NCBI GenBank assembly: GCA_934525845.1
Contig: CAKSZS010000050.1
Location: 1-13,136, forward strand
Origin: an uncultured Faecalibacterium sp.
Lineage (GTDB): Bacteria; Bacillota; Clostridia; Oscillospirales; Ruminococcaceae
DNA: 13,136 bases
Direction of reading: 5' to 3'
The position numbers were made by a program, and so were the translations under genes. Shown piece after piece: positions 6,411 to 13,136 of the stretch. The notes below the pieces were generated by a model, which was given only the letters and a program-made list of their open reading frames with translations, was not told the origin of the DNA and ran no database searches. Within the stretch, counting starts at the first letter, position 1, and each line of letters starts with the position of its first letter.

Positions 6411-7598
6411 ATGGCAAAAAATCAGAACAACACCGTTGCACCGGCCACCAAGAAGACCAGTGCAGAGGAAAAGAAGGACGCGCTGGCCACGGCTCTGGCG
6501 CAGATCGAAAAACAGTTCGGCAAGGGTGCCGTCATGAAGCTGGGCGACAACGCCGCCATGCAGGTGGATGCCATTTCCACCGGCAGTCTGGGTCTGGACA
6601 TGGCCCTGGGCGTGGGCGGTGTGCCCCGCGGACGCATCGTGGAGGTGTATGGCCCGGAATCCAGCGGTAAGACCACCCTGGCTCTGCACGTTCTGGCCGA
6701 GGCCCAGAAGAAGGGCGGCGAGGTGGCCTTCATCGATGTCGAGCACGCGCTGGATCCGGTCTATGCGGAGGCTCTGGGCGTGGACATCAACAATCTGCTG
6801 GTCAGCCAGCCGGACACCGGCGAGCAGGCCATGGAGATCTGCGAAGCACTGGTGCGCTCCGGTGCCATCGACGCCATCGTTGTGGACTCGGTGGCCGCGA
6901 TGGTGCCCCGTGCCGAGATCGAGGGCGAGATGGGCGACAACCATGTGGGTCTGCAGGCCCGTCTGATGAGCCAGGCTATGCGCAAGCTGACCAGCGTCAT
7001 CGGCAAGACCAACACGGTCTGCATCTTCATCAACCAGCTGCGTGAGAAGGTCGGCGTGGTCTACGGCAGCCCGGAAGTCACCACCGGCGGCCGTGCCCTG
7101 AAGTATTATTCTTCCGTGCGCATCGACATCCGCCGCGTGGAGGGCCTGAAGGATTCTTCCGGCCAGTTCATCGGCAACCACACCCGCGCCAAAATCGTCA
7201 AGAACAAGGTGGCCCCGCCGTTCCGGGAGGCTGAGTTCGACATCATGTTCGGCGAGGGCATCTCCAAGGTGGGCGAACTGCTGGATCTGGGCGTCAAGCT
7301 GGGCATCGTGCAGAAGAGCGGTGCATGGTTCAACTACGGGGACATCCGTCTGGGCCAGGGCCGTGACAACTCCAAGCAGTTCCTGAAGGATAACCCGGAA
7401 ATTGCAAACGACATCGAAGGCCAGATCCGCGCCAACGCGGACAAGCTCTATGCCTCCCGCCGTCCGGCGGGCAAGGGTGCCGCCGCTGCAGACAATGCCG
7501 ATGCCCCGGCAAAGGACGCAAAGGATGGCAAGGAGCCGGTGGTCAAGGCGCCCGCCCGCAGCAGCGAGAGCGAGCTGGACATCATGGTGGAGGACTAA
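6411..7598 (+). CDS. recA: Recombinase RecA
   Basis: RecA forms ATP-dependent filaments on single-stranded DNA, catalyses homologous strand exchange and stimulates LexA self-cleavage. The 395-residue protein has Walker A GPESSGKTT (81-89), the catalytic Glu111 in FIDVEHALD, Walker B IVVDSVAA (about 156-163), FINQLREKVGVVYGSPEVTTGG (loop 2 region, about 207-227) and the conserved ALKYYSSVRIDIRR stretch. The C-terminal tail (about 350-395) is rich in Ala, Asp and Lys and low in complexity, ending in the acidic DIMVED, as is common in RecA. An N-terminal extension of some 20 residues precedes the usual start of homology. The ATG follows AAAGGAG. recX begins on the base after the stop. Confidence 0.98.
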   Translation: MAKNQNNTVAPATKKTSAEEKKDALATALAQIEKQFGKGAVMKLGDNAAMQVDAISTGSLGLDMALGVGGVPRGRIVEVYGPESSGKTTLALHVLAEAQKKGGEVAFIDVEHALDPVYAEALGVDINNLLVSQPDTGEQAMEICEALVRSGAIDAIVVDSVAAMVPRAEIEGEMGDNHVGLQARLMSQAMRKLTSVIGKTNTVCIFINQLREKVGVVYGSPEVTTGGRALKYYSSVRIDIRRVEGLKDSSGQFIGNHTRAKIVKNKVAPPFREAEFDIMFGEGISKVGELLDLGVKLGIVQKSGAWFNYGDIRLGQGRDNSKQFLKDNPEIANDIEGQIRANADKLYASRRPAGKGAAAADNADAPAKDAKDGKEPVVKAPARSSESELDIMVED

Positions 7599-8120
7599 AT
7601 GTCCTTTTATCGAGGAAACTACCGTTCCCGCCGCGCCGACGGGGACGCGGAAAAGTGCGCGGATGCCGCCAAAGCCCGCGCCCGGGCGCTGGATGCCCTG
7701 TCCAGCCGGGAGATGACCAGCAGCCAGCTGTACGAGCGGCTGTGCGTCTGCTTTACCGAGCAGGCCGCTGCCGCGGCGGTGGCCGAAATGGTAGAGCTGG
7801 ATTACGTCAACGATGACCGCTATGCCGAGACCCGCGCCCACGGCCTGCTGATGGCCCGCAAGAGCCGCCGCGCCGCCGCTCAGAACCTGCGGCAGAAGGG
7901 CCTGAACAAGCAGCAGATCGACCAGGCGCTGGAAAGCGTCTATGCCCCGGACGAGGACGGCGAAGACCCGGAGCTGGAAGCCGCCGCCGCGCTGGTGGAG
8001 AGCCGCTACCGCAAAAAGCTGGCCGATGGCCGGCGGGATCTTGTGGTGGCGGCCCTGATGCGCCGGGGGTTCGGCTATCCGGTCATCAAGGAAGCCATCC
8101 GCCGGGCGGAAGAAGAGTGA
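7599..8120 (+). CDS. recX: RecA regulator RecX
   Basis: RecX is a small helical protein that binds in the RecA filament groove and limits filament growth. The 173 residues are nearly all helical, with RecX features: ALDALSSREMTSSQLYERL, the VAEMVELDYVNDDRYAETRAHGLL segment, KSRRAAAQNLRQKGLNKQQIDQAL and a C-terminal module ending in MRRGFGYPVIKEAIRRAEEE. The start ATG immediately abuts the recA stop (TAAATG), with GGAGG inside the recA end serving as ribosome binding site, so recA and recX should be translationally coupled. Length is at the short end of the usual range. rimO follows after 21 bases. Confidence 0.93.
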   Translation: MSFYRGNYRSRRADGDAEKCADAAKARARALDALSSREMTSSQLYERLCVCFTEQAAAAAVAEMVELDYVNDDRYAETRAHGLLMARKSRRAAAQNLRQKGLNKQQIDQALESVYAPDEDGEDPELEAAAALVESRYRKKLADGRRDLVVAALMRRGFGYPVIKEAIRRAEEE

Positions 8121-8141
8121 AGAAAGAGAGTATTATCCCCT

Positions 8142-9467
8142 ATGAAAATTGCATGTATTTCCCTTGGCTGTCCCAAGAACCAGGTGGACCTGGACGTGAT
8201 GGTGCACATCCTGCTGTCCGCAGGCCACGAGACCGTGGCCGACCTGGGAGAAGCCGATGTGATCCTGGTGAACACCTGCGGCTTTATCGAGAGCGCCAAG
8301 ACCGAAGCCATTGAGAACATTCTGGAAGCCTGTTCCTACAAGCAGGCGAACCCCGACCTGAAAGTCATCGTGACCGGCTGTCTGGCTGAGCGCTACCGCA
8401 GCCAGATCGAGGAGGAGATCCCCGAGGTGGACGCTGTGGTGGGCTGTGCCTCCAACAAGGCCATTGATACCATCGTGGCCCGGCTGTTCCATGGCGAGGA
8501 CCATCTGGAAAGCTACGGCGCCAAAAAGGACTTCCCGCTGGGCGGCAAGCGCGTCATCGGCACGCCTGCCCACTATGCGTACTTAAAGATCGCTGAAGGC
8601 TGCAACAACCGCTGCCACTATTGTGCGATCCCCGCCATCCGCGGCCCGCTGCACAGCCGCGACATGGCCGACTGCGTGGCCGAGGCCCGCTGGCTGGCCG
8701 GTGAGGGCGTCAAGGAACTCATCATCGTGGCGCAGGATCCCACCGCTTACGGCGAGGACTGGGGCAAGCCGGGCAGCATCTGTGAGCTGCTGGACAAGCT
8801 GAACAAGATCCCCGGCATCGAGTGGATCCGTATCATGTACGCCTACCCGGAGCGCATCAGCGACGCGTTCATTGCCGCCATGAAGCGCAACGACAAGGTG
8901 GTGCCCTACCTGGATCTGCCCATCCAGCACTGCAACGACACCATTCTGAAGAACATGAACCGCCGCTCCAACCGTGCCGAGCTGCTGGACGTCATCGGCA
9001 AACTGCGCCGCGAGATCCCGGGCATCACCCTGCGCACCACCCTGATCGCAGGCTTCCCCGGCGAGACCGAGGAGCAGTTCGAGGACCTGTGCAACTTCGT
9101 CAAGGAAGTGCGGTTCGACCGTCTGGGCTGCTTTGCCTACTCGGCCGAGGAGAACACGGTTGCCGCCAAGATGGACGGCCAGATCGAGCAGGAGGTCAAG
9201 GACAAGCGCGCCGACCTCATCATGCAGATCCAGACCGGTATCATGGCCCAGAAGCAGGCCGAGAAGGTGGGCCAGACCGTCCATGTGCTCTGCGACGGCA
9301 TCGACGAGGAGAGCGGCCTGTACCTGTGCCGCACCGCAGGCGATGCCCCCGAGGTGGACGGCAACGTCTGCGTTTCCAGCGAAGAGCCGCTGTATCCCGG
9401 CCAGTTCTACGATGTGCTGGTGGACGACAGTGACCTTTACGATCTGTATGGTACTGTTGCAAAATAA
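8142..9467 (+). CDS. rimO: Ribosomal protein S12 methylthiotransferase
   Basis: RimO is a radical SAM enzyme with two iron-sulphur clusters that adds a methylthio group to the conserved aspartate of ribosomal protein S12. The 441 residues show the N-terminal cluster cysteines Cys10, Cys46 and Cys80 (ISLGCPKN, VNTCGFIESAKTE, VTGCLAERY), the radical SAM triad Cys154-x3-Cys158-x2-Cys161 in GCNNRCHYCAIP, and a C-terminal TRAM-like domain (about 375-441). The IRGPLHSR stretch after the triad and the GFIESAKTE motif favour RimO over MiaB. Start: ATG at 8142, 21 bases after recX; the ribosome site is weak (AGAGAG about ten bases upstream). It probably depends on transcription from recA. Confidence 0.95.
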   Translation: MKIACISLGCPKNQVDLDVMVHILLSAGHETVADLGEADVILVNTCGFIESAKTEAIENILEACSYKQANPDLKVIVTGCLAERYRSQIEEEIPEVDAVVGCASNKAIDTIVARLFHGEDHLESYGAKKDFPLGGKRVIGTPAHYAYLKIAEGCNNRCHYCAIPAIRGPLHSRDMADCVAEARWLAGEGVKELIIVAQDPTAYGEDWGKPGSICELLDKLNKIPGIEWIRIMYAYPERISDAFIAAMKRNDKVVPYLDLPIQHCNDTILKNMNRRSNRAELLDVIGKLRREIPGITLRTTLIAGFPGETEEQFEDLCNFVKEVRFDRLGCFAYSAEENTVAAKMDGQIEQEVKDKRADLIMQIQTGIMAQKQAEKVGQTVHVLCDGIDEESGLYLCRTAGDAPEVDGNVCVSSEEPLYPGQFYDVLVDDSDLYDLYGTVAK

Positions 9468-9488
9468 CAAATTGGAGGCGAATCTTGT

Positions 9489-10103
9489 ATGAATCTGCCC
9501 AATAAACTCACCCTGACCCGCATTCTGCTGGTGCCGGTGTTCATGATCTTTGTGTCGCTCACCAGCTTGAGCGGCATTCAGGACAACACGTTCCAGCCGG
9601 TGTATTATCTCATTGCGGGCATCATTTTTGCCATCGCCAGCTTCACCGACTTTCTGGACGGGCACCTGGCCCGCAAGTGGAACATGGTCACGGACTTTGG
9701 CAAGTTTGCCGACCCGTTGGCCGACAAGCTGCTGACCACGGTCGCCTTCATCTACATGATGCGGGACGGCGTGTGCAGCCCGGTGGTGCTGTGCATCATT
9801 CTGGCCCGCGAATTTGCAGTGTCCGGCCTGCGCATGGTAGCCGCCGGTGCCAAGGACGGCAAGGTGATCGCCGCCAATATGTGGGGCAAGGTGAAGACCG
9901 TGCTGCAGATGCTGAGCATCATCTTCTACTTCTTCGGGATGTCCATTGCAAGGATGTCGGCTGCCGGTACGGAGCAGGGCGTCCGGCTGATCCTGGTGAT
10001 CAGCATCTCCATGGTGCTGTGCTGGCTCGTGGCCCTTGTCACCGCCGTTTCCGGCATCAAGTACCTGTGGGACAACCGCAGCTTCATCAACACGGCAAAG
10101 TAA
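9489..10103 (+). CDS. pgsA: CDP-diacylglycerol--glycerol-3-phosphate 3-phosphatidyltransferase
   Basis: PgsA makes phosphatidylglycerophosphate from CDP-diacylglycerol and glycerol-3-phosphate, the committed step to phosphatidylglycerol, in the cytoplasmic membrane. The CDP-alcohol phosphotransferase signature is complete: Asp57-Gly58-x2-Ala61-Arg62-x8-Gly71-x3-Asp75-x3-Asp79. Several hydrophobic helices follow, and the N-terminus MNLPNKLTLTRILLVPVFM is typical for PgsA. Length (204 residues) is somewhat above the usual 180-200. The ATG at 9489 has TTGGAGG upstream, with about ten bases between. It is last in the recA unit; rimO-pgsA adjacency is common in clostridia. The repeat element at 10108 begins four bases after the stop and may supply its terminator. 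Confidence 0.95.
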   Translation: MNLPNKLTLTRILLVPVFMIFVSLTSLSGIQDNTFQPVYYLIAGIIFAIASFTDFLDGHLARKWNMVTDFGKFADPLADKLLTTVAFIYMMRDGVCSPVVLCIILAREFAVSGLRMVAAGAKDGKVIAANMWGKVKTVLQMLSIIFYFFGMSIARMSAAGTEQGVRLILVISISMVLCWLVALVTAVSGIKYLWDNRSFINTAK

Positions 10104-10107
10104 AAAG

Positions 10108-10247
10108 AACCCTCTCCGTCAGCGCTTGCGCGCTGCCACCTCTCCCGAGGGGCGAGGTTTTGGTGCTAAGATGAAGGTCTTGGGATTCGCCAAAGCTCCC
10201 CCTTTCGGGGGAGCTGGCAATGCCGTGAGGCATTGACGGAGAGGGTT
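10108..10247 (+). repeat. 140-bp hairpin-rich repeat with 14-bp terminal inverted repeats (family 2, long copy)
   Basis: The ends AACCCTCTCCGTCA (10108-10121) and TGACGGAGAGGGTT (10234-10247) are perfect inverted repeats. Inside are four hairpins: CAGCGC/GCGCTG (10120-10135), ACCTC-CCC/GGG-GAGGT (10138-10158), a 9-bp perfect AGCTCCCCC/GGGGGAGCT stem (10194-10215) and CAATGCC-GTGA-GGCATTG (about 10218-10235). There is no open frame of note, so it is a MITE-like or structured intergenic repeat. The right half recurs at 4298-4366. Confidence 0.85.
10138..10161 (+). terminator. Possible terminator for pgsA inside the repeat
   Basis: Stem 10138-10146 with 10150-10158 (one mismatch, three-base loop GAG), followed by TTTT at 10158-10161. 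The T run is short, so termination may be partial. It would close the recA-pgsA unit. Confidence 0.45.
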
Positions 10248-10271
10248 TTGCTTTACACCAAGGAGAATTTC

Positions 10272-10937
10272 ATGAAAAAATTCCGTGATGTCTGCCGCCG
10301 GCTGCTTTCCATTGCATTGAATCTGTTTGTGCTGTGCATGGAACCCATCGCACTGCCGCTGAGCTGGGACTGGGGGCAGGAGCAGATCTTCACCTTCTAC
10401 ACGGAGGACTCCAACATTTTCGCGGCGGTGGTCTGCACCATGGTGGCGGCGTGCCAGCTGTGGTGCATCTTCACCGGCGGGGAGATCCCCCGCTGGCTCA
10501 AGCGGCTCAAGTTCATGGCCACCAGCTGCCTGCTGCTCACCTTTTTGACGGTGGTGTTCGTGCTGGCGCCCATGAACGGCCCCGGCGGGCTGTATATGCT
10601 GCTGTGCACCAGCTCCATGCTGTACCATCACCTGCTCAACCCCATGGCGGCGCTCATCTCCTATCTGTTTTTGGAGCGCACGCCGCGTCTGCCCCGGGAG
10701 GATGTGCGCTGGGCGCTGCTGCCCACGCTGGTCTATGCGGCGGTCATCGTGCCGCTGAACATCCTGCGGGTCATCGAGGGGCCGTACCCCTTCTTTGAGG
10801 TCTATCACCAGACGGTGCAGACCTCTCTTCTCTGGGCGGTGGGCCTGCTGGGCGTGAACTACTTCTACGCCTGGCTGCTGTGGCGTCTGGGCGGGAACAC
10901 CCGGGGCGGCACCAAGGTGGAACTGCGCCGCCGGTAA
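10272..10937 (+). CDS. Six-helix integral membrane protein, function unknown (Pr6Pr-like)
   Basis: This 221-residue protein is almost entirely hydrophobic, with about six membrane helices. Polar signatures between helices are FTFYTEDSNIFAAVV, SSMLYHHLLNPMAALISY and EGPYPFFEVYHQTVQTS. The pattern of a [YF]-T-x2-SN motif in one helix, LxHHLLNP in another and YPFF near the last resembles small Pr6Pr-type membrane proteins, known to me only as a family name without function; a search could change the call. The ATG at 10272 is chosen because AAGGAG precedes it with good spacing; an upstream in-frame ATG at 10233 lies inside the repeat element and has no ribosome site. A terminator hairpin shared with the convergent gene follows. 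Confidence 0.75.
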   Translation: MKKFRDVCRRLLSIALNLFVLCMEPIALPLSWDWGQEQIFTFYTEDSNIFAAVVCTMVAACQLWCIFTGGEIPRWLKRLKFMATSCLLLTFLTVVFVLAPMNGPGGLYMLLCTSSMLYHHLLNPMAALISYLFLERTPRLPREDVRWALLPTLVYAAVIVPLNILRVIEGPYPFFEVYHQTVQTSLLWAVGLLGVNYFYAWLLWRLGGNTRGGTKVELRRR

Positions 10938-10950
10938 CATCCTCCAGAAC

Positions 10951-10989
10951 AAAAATGCCGCCGCCCCTCAAACGAGGTGCGGCGGCATT
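10951..10989 (-). terminator. Terminator between convergent genes
   Basis: A 16-bp stem with one mismatch (10954-10969 with 10974-10989, loop AAAC) lies between the two convergent stops. Read on the minus strand it is followed by a T run (complement of AAAAA at 10951-10955), so it ends the prolyl isomerase transcript. On the plus strand the T tract is poor, although the strong stem may still slow polymerase leaving the membrane protein gene. Confidence 0.85.
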
Positions 10990-11011
10990 GCTTTATGCGG
11001 ACAGAAACCGG

Positions 11012-12160
11012 TCAGGAGATCACGGCGTTGGCCTTGAGCCAATCCAGAACGGTGCCCTGCAGAGCGCTGTAGGTCACAAAGTTCTCACCGTAGCTGGAAT
11101 TGCTGGAAGCGGTGTCCAGATTCTCCTGCGAAGGCGTGATGCCCTGACTCTCGGCGATGGCCTGATAGATCAGATCCTGCTGAGCCAGATGAGTGATGGT
11201 GGAATCCGAAGCGGCCAGCATGGCGTCCGCATCGGCATAGCCCTGTGCCTGTGCAAAGGTGTTCAGGTCAATGCTGTAGTAGCTGCACAGCTGGCTGTAG
11301 TAGTTCAGGAACATACAGATATAGTAGTTCGTGGCCTGGGTGGGCAGCTCGCTGAACTTGCTGTTGTCCAGCAGGCTGTCCATGATGGCGTTCTCCAGGT
11401 TGCTGTCGTACAGCGCATCGGAGAAGTAGGTGCGCACAGCCTCGGCGGTGTGCAGGTCGTTGCTGGTGCCGAAGTTGGCGTCCACCCATGCATCGGTCAG
11501 TTCCGGCGTGACGCTCTCCGAAATGGAGTTCAGGGTCACGCTGAACACAGCGGCCTTGCCGCTGAGCACGATGGTGTTGCCTTCCGAGTCGGTGGAGTCA
11601 TCGTAGCCATCGGGGAAGGTGACGTTCACATCAAAGGTATCGCCCACGTTGTGGCCGATGATCTGATCCTCAAAGCCATCGATGAAGCTGCCGCTGCCCA
11701 GGGTCAGGTCGTAGCCCTGATAGGTGCCGCCGGTAAAGGCCACGCCGTCCACGGTGCCGGCATAGTCGATGTTCACGATGTCGCCGCTCTGGGCGGCGCG
11801 GCCGGTCACTTCCTGTGTGGTGGCGTACTGCGCCAGCAGGTTGTCCACCTGGGCCTGAATGTCCTCCGCGCTGGGGGTGATGTCAGACTTTTTGATGGGC
11901 AGGGCGGTGTAGTTGTCCGGCAGGGTCACATAGTCCAGCGCGCGGACGTTTTCCAGATAACCGTTGGCATCGATGCCGCTGCTGTAATCAAAGTTCTGGT
12001 AGTCGAAATCCTCGACCTTGCCGTAGGTGGATACGGACGGTGTGGAGGAAGCGGACGAGCTGCTCTGCTTCCGGACCAGGAAAAAGCAGGCCGCGATCAC
12101 GCACACGGCGGCCAGCACGGCGCACAGGATGCAGAACAGGGTTTTGGTGTTGCGTTTCAA
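11012..12160 (-). CDS. Exported trigger-factor-like FKBP-type peptidyl-prolyl isomerase
   Basis: This 382-residue protein has a basic start (MKRNTK) and one hydrophobic segment (about 7-29), then a Ser-rich linker, so it is exported and either membrane-anchored or lipidated (I22-A23-A24-C25 is a possible lipobox, though FFLV follows the cysteine). Residues about 122-214 form an FKBP domain close to trigger factor domain II: GDIVNIDYAGTVDGVAF, GYDLTLGSGSFIDGFEDQIIG and DVNVTFPDGY. The helical C-terminal part (about 220-382) resembles the trigger factor chaperone arms. The ribosome-binding N-domain of true trigger factor is absent. It probably helps exported proteins fold, as PrsA does. The start is TTG at 12160, six bases after AGGAGGT on the minus strand. 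Confidence 0.9.
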   Translation of the reverse strand: MKRNTKTLFCILCAVLAAVCVIAACFFLVRKQSSSSASSTPSVSTYGKVEDFDYQNFDYSSGIDANGYLENVRALDYVTLPDNYTALPIKKSDITPSAEDIQAQVDNLLAQYATTQEVTGRAAQSGDIVNIDYAGTVDGVAFTGGTYQGYDLTLGSGSFIDGFEDQIIGHNVGDTFDVNVTFPDGYDDSTDSEGNTIVLSGKAAVFSVTLNSISESVTPELTDAWVDANFGTSNDLHTAEAVRTYFSDALYDSNLENAIMDSLLDNSKFSELPTQATNYYICMFLNYYSQLCSYYSIDLNTFAQAQGYADADAMLAASDSTITHLAQQDLIYQAIAESQGITPSQENLDTASSNSSYGENFVTYSALQGTVLDWLKANAVIS

Positions 12161-12222
12161 AGGGATACCTCCTAAGTTGAAAAGAGACCGTTTTGACCGA
12201 GAAAACGGAACGATACCTTTCT

Positions 12223-12251
12223 ATTATATCGGAAAACCAGCGGAAAGAAAG
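12223..12251 (-). promoter_or_regulatory. Probable promoter of the prolyl isomerase gene
   Basis: On the minus strand a consensus TATAAT (complement of 12223-12228) lies about 62 bases before the TTG start. The -35 region is poor (CTTTCT at 17 bp), so activity may depend on another factor. It is divergent from the malic enzyme promoter at 12336-12364. Confidence 0.55.
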
Positions 12252-12294
12252 TCTTTTTGCCAAAATTCCACAAATCGGGGCCGTGCACAGGTCA

Positions 12295-12324
12295 CACTTT
12301 TGCAGGCCGCCTGCGGGAAAAGTG
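12295..12324. promoter_or_regulatory. Inverted repeat upstream of the malic enzyme promoter
   Basis: CACTTTT (12295-12301) pairs with AAAAGTG (12318-12324), and inside it GCAGG (12302-12306) pairs with CCTGC (12310-12314), with three extra G (12315-12317). It lies 11 bases before the -35 box, in the shared divergent region. It could be an operator for either gene; no regulator is identified, and it may be chance. Confidence 0.4.
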
Positions 12325-12335
12325 GAGGAAACCGG

Positions 12336-12364
12336 TGGAAATGCCCCGGCGGTTCTGTTACAAT
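12336..12364 (+). promoter_or_regulatory. Probable promoter of the malic enzyme gene
   Basis: TGGAAA (12336-12341, 4 of 6 to consensus), a 17-bp spacer and TACAAT (12359-12364) with an extended TG (TGTTACAAT). The leader would be about 45 bases and ends with GGAGG before the ATG. Confidence 0.6.
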
Positions 12365-12414
12365 AAAAAACAAAGCAATGGACGTTTACCGTAAGGATAT
12401 TGGAGGACAACGCA

Positions 12415-13136
12415 ATGGATTACAACAAAGCAGCTCTGGAAATGCATGAGACCCACAAGGGCAAAGTGGGCATCGTAAGCAAGGTGGAGGTCAAGACCCG
12501 CGACGACCTGTCCACCGCCTATACCCCCGGCGTGGCCGAGCCCTGCCGCAAGATCAAGGAGAACCCCGAGGACGTATACAAGTACACCTTCAAGGGCAAC
12601 ATGGTGGCGGTGGTGTCCAACGGCACCGCCGTGCTGGGTCTGGGCGACATCGGCCCGGAAGCCGGCCTGCCGGTCATGGAGGGCAAGGCCGTGCTGTTCA
12701 AGGAGTTCGGCGGGGTAGACGCTTTCCCCATCTGCATCGACGCCCACGACGCCGCCAGCGTCATCGCGGCCTGCAAGGCCATCGCCCCCACCTTCGGCGG
12801 CATCAACCTGGAAGACATCAAGAGTCCCGAGTGCTTTGAGATCGAGGAGACCCTGGAGCGGGAACTGGACATCCCCGTCTTCCACGATGACCAGCATGGC
12901 ACCGCCATCGTGGTTACCGCGGCCCTCATCAACGCCCTGCGCGTGGTGGGCAAGAAGATGGAGGATGTGCACATCGTGCTGAACGGCCCCGGCGCCGCCG
13001 GTACGGCCATCATCAAGATGCTCATGACCGCCGGTGCCAAGGACATCGTGGCCGTGGACCAGTTCGGCACCCTGTACAAGGGCTGCAACAGCGCCGAGGC
13101 CCACAAGAACTGGCTGGGCGAGGTGACCAACCCCCG
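12415..13136 (+). CDS. NAD(P)-dependent malic enzyme, 5' part
   Basis: This is the first 240 codons of a malic enzyme, which oxidatively decarboxylates malate to pyruvate and carbon dioxide, making NADH or NADPH; the rest lies past the window end. Family motifs are in order: YTPGVAEPC with Tyr36, GDIGPEAGLPVMEGKAVLFKEFGGVDAFPICID with Lys91 (Tyr and Lys catalytic by analogy), the acidic FEIEETLE and the FHDDQHGTA motif (157-164) for metal, and the Rossmann loop GPGAAG (191-196; many family members have GAGAAG). Whether it prefers NAD or NADP cannot be judged from this part. The ATG at 12415 follows GGAGG. It is expected to be a short bacterial type (about 390 residues), not the long MaeA type. 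Divergent from the isomerase gene. Confidence 0.95.
   Translation, partial: MDYNKAALEMHETHKGKVGIVSKVEVKTRDDLSTAYTPGVAEPCRKIKENPEDVYKYTFKGNMVAVVSNGTAVLGLGDIGPEAGLPVMEGKAVLFKEFGGVDAFPICIDAHDAASVIAACKAIAPTFGGINLEDIKSPECFEIEETLERELDIPVFHDDQHGTAIVVTAALINALRVVGKKMEDVHIVLNGPGAAGTAIIKMLMTAGAKDIVAVDQFGTLYKGCNSAEAHKNWLGEVTNP

Noticed and set aside
5463..7841. A 792-codon open frame on the minus strand
   Set aside because: It is antisense to prmC, recA and recX, all clearly identified, and has no recognisable domain.
10108..10247. An insertion sequence
   Set aside because: Terminal inverted repeats are present, but there is no transposase frame and I cannot see a clear target duplication; it is described as a MITE-like or structured repeat.
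10233..10271. ATG at 10233 as the start of the membrane protein
   Set aside because: It falls inside the repeat's terminal inverted repeat and has no ribosome site; ATG 10272 has AAGGAG at good spacing.
10880..12175. A 431-codon plus-strand frame
   Set aside because: It is antisense to the prolyl isomerase, whose minus-strand reading gives an FKBP domain, signal segment and consensus ribosome site. The plus-strand frame crosses the terminator hairpin.
1..13136. CRISPR array, tRNA or rRNA genes, or riboswitch
   Set aside because: No regularly spaced direct repeats, cloverleaf or rRNA-like stretches were seen. The leaders of yqhQ and recA contain hairpins but match no riboswitch class that I can recognise.

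Overview
The window is 13.1 kb of GC-rich, densely coding DNA (most intergenic gaps 0-25 bp). Gene content, codon use and the two palindromic repeat families fit a gut clostridial Oscillospiraceae genome, most likely Faecalibacterium or a close relative. That assignment is from recognition, not from a database search. All genes lie on the + strand except one (11012-12160).

Layout. 1-271 is the 3' end of rplQ (ribosomal protein L17), closed by a strong intrinsic terminator (305-336). 362-2758 is a cassette: a palindromic repeat (copy A), a good promoter (512-540), a lipoprotein gene, an OmpR-type response regulator, a second inverted copy of the same palindrome (copy B), then a membrane sensor histidine kinase ending at 4216. 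4224-6299 is a YqhQ-type (DUF1385) membrane protein gene overlapping prmC, with a different structured repeat in its leader. 6321-10103 is recA-recX-rimO-pgsA, with very short gaps and one promoter seen upstream of recA: recombinase, its modulator, the S12 methylthiotransferase and phosphatidylglycerophosphate synthase. 10108-10247 is a 140-bp repeat with 14-bp terminal inverted repeats, followed by a six-helix membrane protein gene of unknown role. That gene converges, across a hairpin terminator (10951-10989), on a minus-strand gene for an exported trigger-factor-like FKBP prolyl isomerase. Divergent from the isomerase is a malic enzyme gene cut off by the window end.

How the genes work together. 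The lipoprotein, regulator and kinase look like one signalling unit, perhaps with the lipoprotein as sensor accessory or target. YqhQ/PrmC and recA-recX-rimO-pgsA are housekeeping blocks for translation, DNA repair and lipid synthesis. The isomerase probably folds exported proteins.

The most unusual content is not protein-coding. Two 99-bp elements, 97/99 identical and in inverted orientation, bracket the lipoprotein and regulator genes. Their flanking arms differ in sequence, yet in each copy the two flanks are complementary, so the pairing is preserved. A second family of hairpin-rich repeats sits upstream of two membrane-protein genes. No CRISPR array, tRNA, rRNA, transposase or phage gene was seen.
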